From an uncultured Collinsella sp. (lineage in GTDB: Bacteria > Actinomycetota > Coriobacteriia > Coriobacteriales > Coriobacteriaceae), in the NCBI GenBank assembly GCA_937989795.1, contig CALKBB010000123.1:1-5749 (forward strand): 5,749 nt of DNA, given 5' to 3'. The number at the start of each line of letters is the position of its first letter. Position 1 is the stretch's first letter. Below are positions 4,869-5,749 of this stretch, piece after piece. The position numbers and the translations under genes are program-made. The notes below the pieces were generated by a model. The model was not told the origin of the DNA and made no database searches. It was given only the letters and a program-made list of their open reading frames with translations.

Positions 4869-5555
4869 CTACAAATAAATCCCCTCACCGAGTTGCTTGT
4901 GAAACTTGGCGTGATGGTCGCGTGCCCAGGTAAAGAGCGCCTGGTCAAAGTCGGTGCGCGTGGCCGGGACGCCAAAGACGCCGGCAACTTCGACGCGTAC
5001 AAACTCCAGTGCCGGCAGCTTGTTGATGGCAGTGAGGGCAAACGGGGACGAGGGCTCCTCGAACAGATAGCGGCTGCCTTGCAGCGCGTCGCAACTGGTG
5101 CACGTGTTGCCGAGCGACGGGGCTTTGGAGGCTCGCGCGCCTACGGGCTTGTGGCCGCAGCGCTTATGAAGGTAGTCGCGGATCTCGCCCGGCACGCAGC
5201 CAAGAGCGGGCACGATGGCGAGTGCGTTGGCGTTGGCCGTGTCGATGGCAATGTGCCCGGATTCGTTGGGCGCGTGCGCGATGGCGACGCTCTCGTCGTT
5301 ATCGGTTCGATAGGGAATGCCGAAGGCCGCGACCGAGGTCTCTTTGTGACACTTCCAGCACTCGCGCTTGCCCAGTACTAGATATATATACGGCGCTGAG
5401 GGGTCGGATCGGTCAACACCGGGCAGCCACTCGGCAAAGGGCTCTGGGTTGACGCCGCTGGGTACATACCAGATCTTCTTGGTCCGGTCCCATTTGGCGC
5501 CCAGCGCCTTGGCTTCTTCTTTGTGCGAAAAGGGGACATCGAGCTCGGTGCGCAT
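4869..5555 (-). CDS. DUF5710-domain protein with paired-cysteine (zinc-ribbon-like) motifs
   Basis: A 228-residue protein starting MRTELDVPFSHKEEAKALGA. I chose ATG 5553-5555 over the upstream in-frame ATG at 5589-5591 because GAGGAG (5561-5566) stands five bases before it and because DUF5710 domains normally open almost at the N-terminus. Residues ~4-46 are DUF5710 (LDVPFSHKEEAKALGAKWD, then KKIWYVPSG). This small motif is seen at the start of DNA-handling accessory proteins such as plasmid primases and antirestriction proteins. Next comes CWKC (66-69), then KRCGH (~132-136) and CTSC (152-155), four to five cysteines that could bind one or two zinc ions. The middle (NESGHIAID) and the C-terminus (FDQALFTWARDHHAKFHKQL) carry no motif I know. 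Function is unknown; nucleic-acid or protein binding is a reasonable guess. The gene ends with TAG at 4869-4871, directly in frame with the methyltransferase remnant. Confidence 0.85.
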   Translation of the reverse strand: MRTELDVPFSHKEEAKALGAKWDRTKKIWYVPSGVNPEPFAEWLPGVDRSDPSAPYIYLVLGKRECWKCHKETSVAAFGIPYRTDNDESVAIAHAPNESGHIAIDTANANALAIVPALGCVPGEIRDYLHKRCGHKPVGARASKAPSLGNTCTSCDALQGSRYLFEEPSSPFALTAINKLPALEFVRVEVAGVFGVPATRTDFDQALFTWARDHHAKFHKQLGEGIYL

Positions 5556-5560
5556 GGCGG

Positions 5561-5566
5561 CTCCTC
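5561..5566 (-). promoter_or_regulatory. Ribosome binding site that decides the DUF5710 start
   Basis: GAGGAG on the minus strand is followed by five bases and ATG 5553-5555. The longer alternative from 5591 has no comparable site in front of it and adds 12 residues (SHLHLQHRGAA) not expected before a DUF5710 motif. Confidence 0.6.
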
Positions 5567-5656
5567 GGTGCTGCAGGTGCAAGTGGCTCAAGGATACCGC
5601 AGGGCGCAGACATCGAGGCGTTTTGCTGAGAAGTTGCGGTGCGGACTGATTGGTTA

Positions 5657-5676
5657 TGCCGATGGATAGATCGGCA
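5657..5676. repeat. TGCCGAT-6-ATCGGCA palindrome upstream of the DUF5710 gene
   Basis: Perfect 7-bp arms at 5657-5663 and 5670-5676 flank GGATAG, about 100 bp before the DUF5710 start codon. A related GGTCGGCTTTT follows at 5684-5694. It may be an operator. It is not a convincing terminator, since the T-run follows only the extra GGTCGGC on the plus strand, where no gene ends. The rest of 5567-5749 shows no gene or clear promoter. Confidence 0.35.
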
Positions 5677-5749
5677 AGTAGATGGTCGGCTTTTGGCTAG
5701 TTGGGCGGTTGGAACTGCCGGCGGATTTGGCGACATAAAACAAAACAGC

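Noticed and set aside
4497..5381. A 294-codon plus-strand open frame covering the DUF5710 and methyltransferase regions
   Set aside because: It is the antisense shadow of two minus-strand pieces that share one frame. The minus-strand products have recognisable motifs and ribosome binding sites, and the plus-strand product has neither.
5413..5736. A 107-codon minus-strand frame starting upstream of the DUF5710 gene
   Set aside because: Most of it overlaps the DUF5710 gene in another frame. Its product is low-complexity, rich in Arg, Pro, Ala and Ser, and no ribosome binding site precedes its ATG.

Overview
The window looks like a short piece of a Coriobacteriia genome, most likely Collinsella or a close relative. 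That is inferred from protein style and GC-rich codon use, not from any marker gene. The odd total length and the chimeric left edge suggest it may be a complete short draft or metagenome contig.

Left part (1-1794, minus strand): one uninterrupted reading frame runs off the left edge. Its first ~535 codons are the N-terminal half of an M16C zinc peptidase (HxxEH motif plus a downstream NEMKG glutamate). The last ~60 codons are not peptidase at all but an internal piece of pyruvate:ferredoxin oxidoreductase (NifJ), joined in frame near 183-198. This is either an illegitimate recombination product or an assembly chimera.

Middle (1795-2321): a 527-bp, comparatively AT-rich divergent intergenic region. 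From the peptidase side it holds a promoter-like element, a hairpin next to the ribosome binding site, three direct copies and one inverted copy of a ~22-bp repeat, and two arrays of an AGAGATAA half-site. Both arrays have the same internal spacing, and a strong dyad lies between them. The arrays lie directly upstream of a plus-strand gene (2322-3788) for an AlbA_2 / HATPase_c_4 / winged-helix regulator, so autoregulation is the obvious inference.

Right part (3889-5555, minus strand): three coding pieces read towards the regulator. In order of transcription they are a DUF5710 protein with paired-cysteine motifs (4869-5555), the C-terminal remnant of a DNA cytosine-5 methyltransferase (4506 to ~4838), and an unrecognised helical 163-aa protein (3889-4380). 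The methyltransferase remnant has lost its cofactor and catalytic motifs. It sits in the same frame as the DUF5710 gene, separated from it by that gene's TAG stop. The regulator and the 163-aa gene are convergent across 100 bp.

No tRNA, rRNA, CRISPR array, transposase or integrase is visible. The region reads as accessory DNA with an orphan regulator and methyltransferase debris, not as a complete defence or metabolic system.
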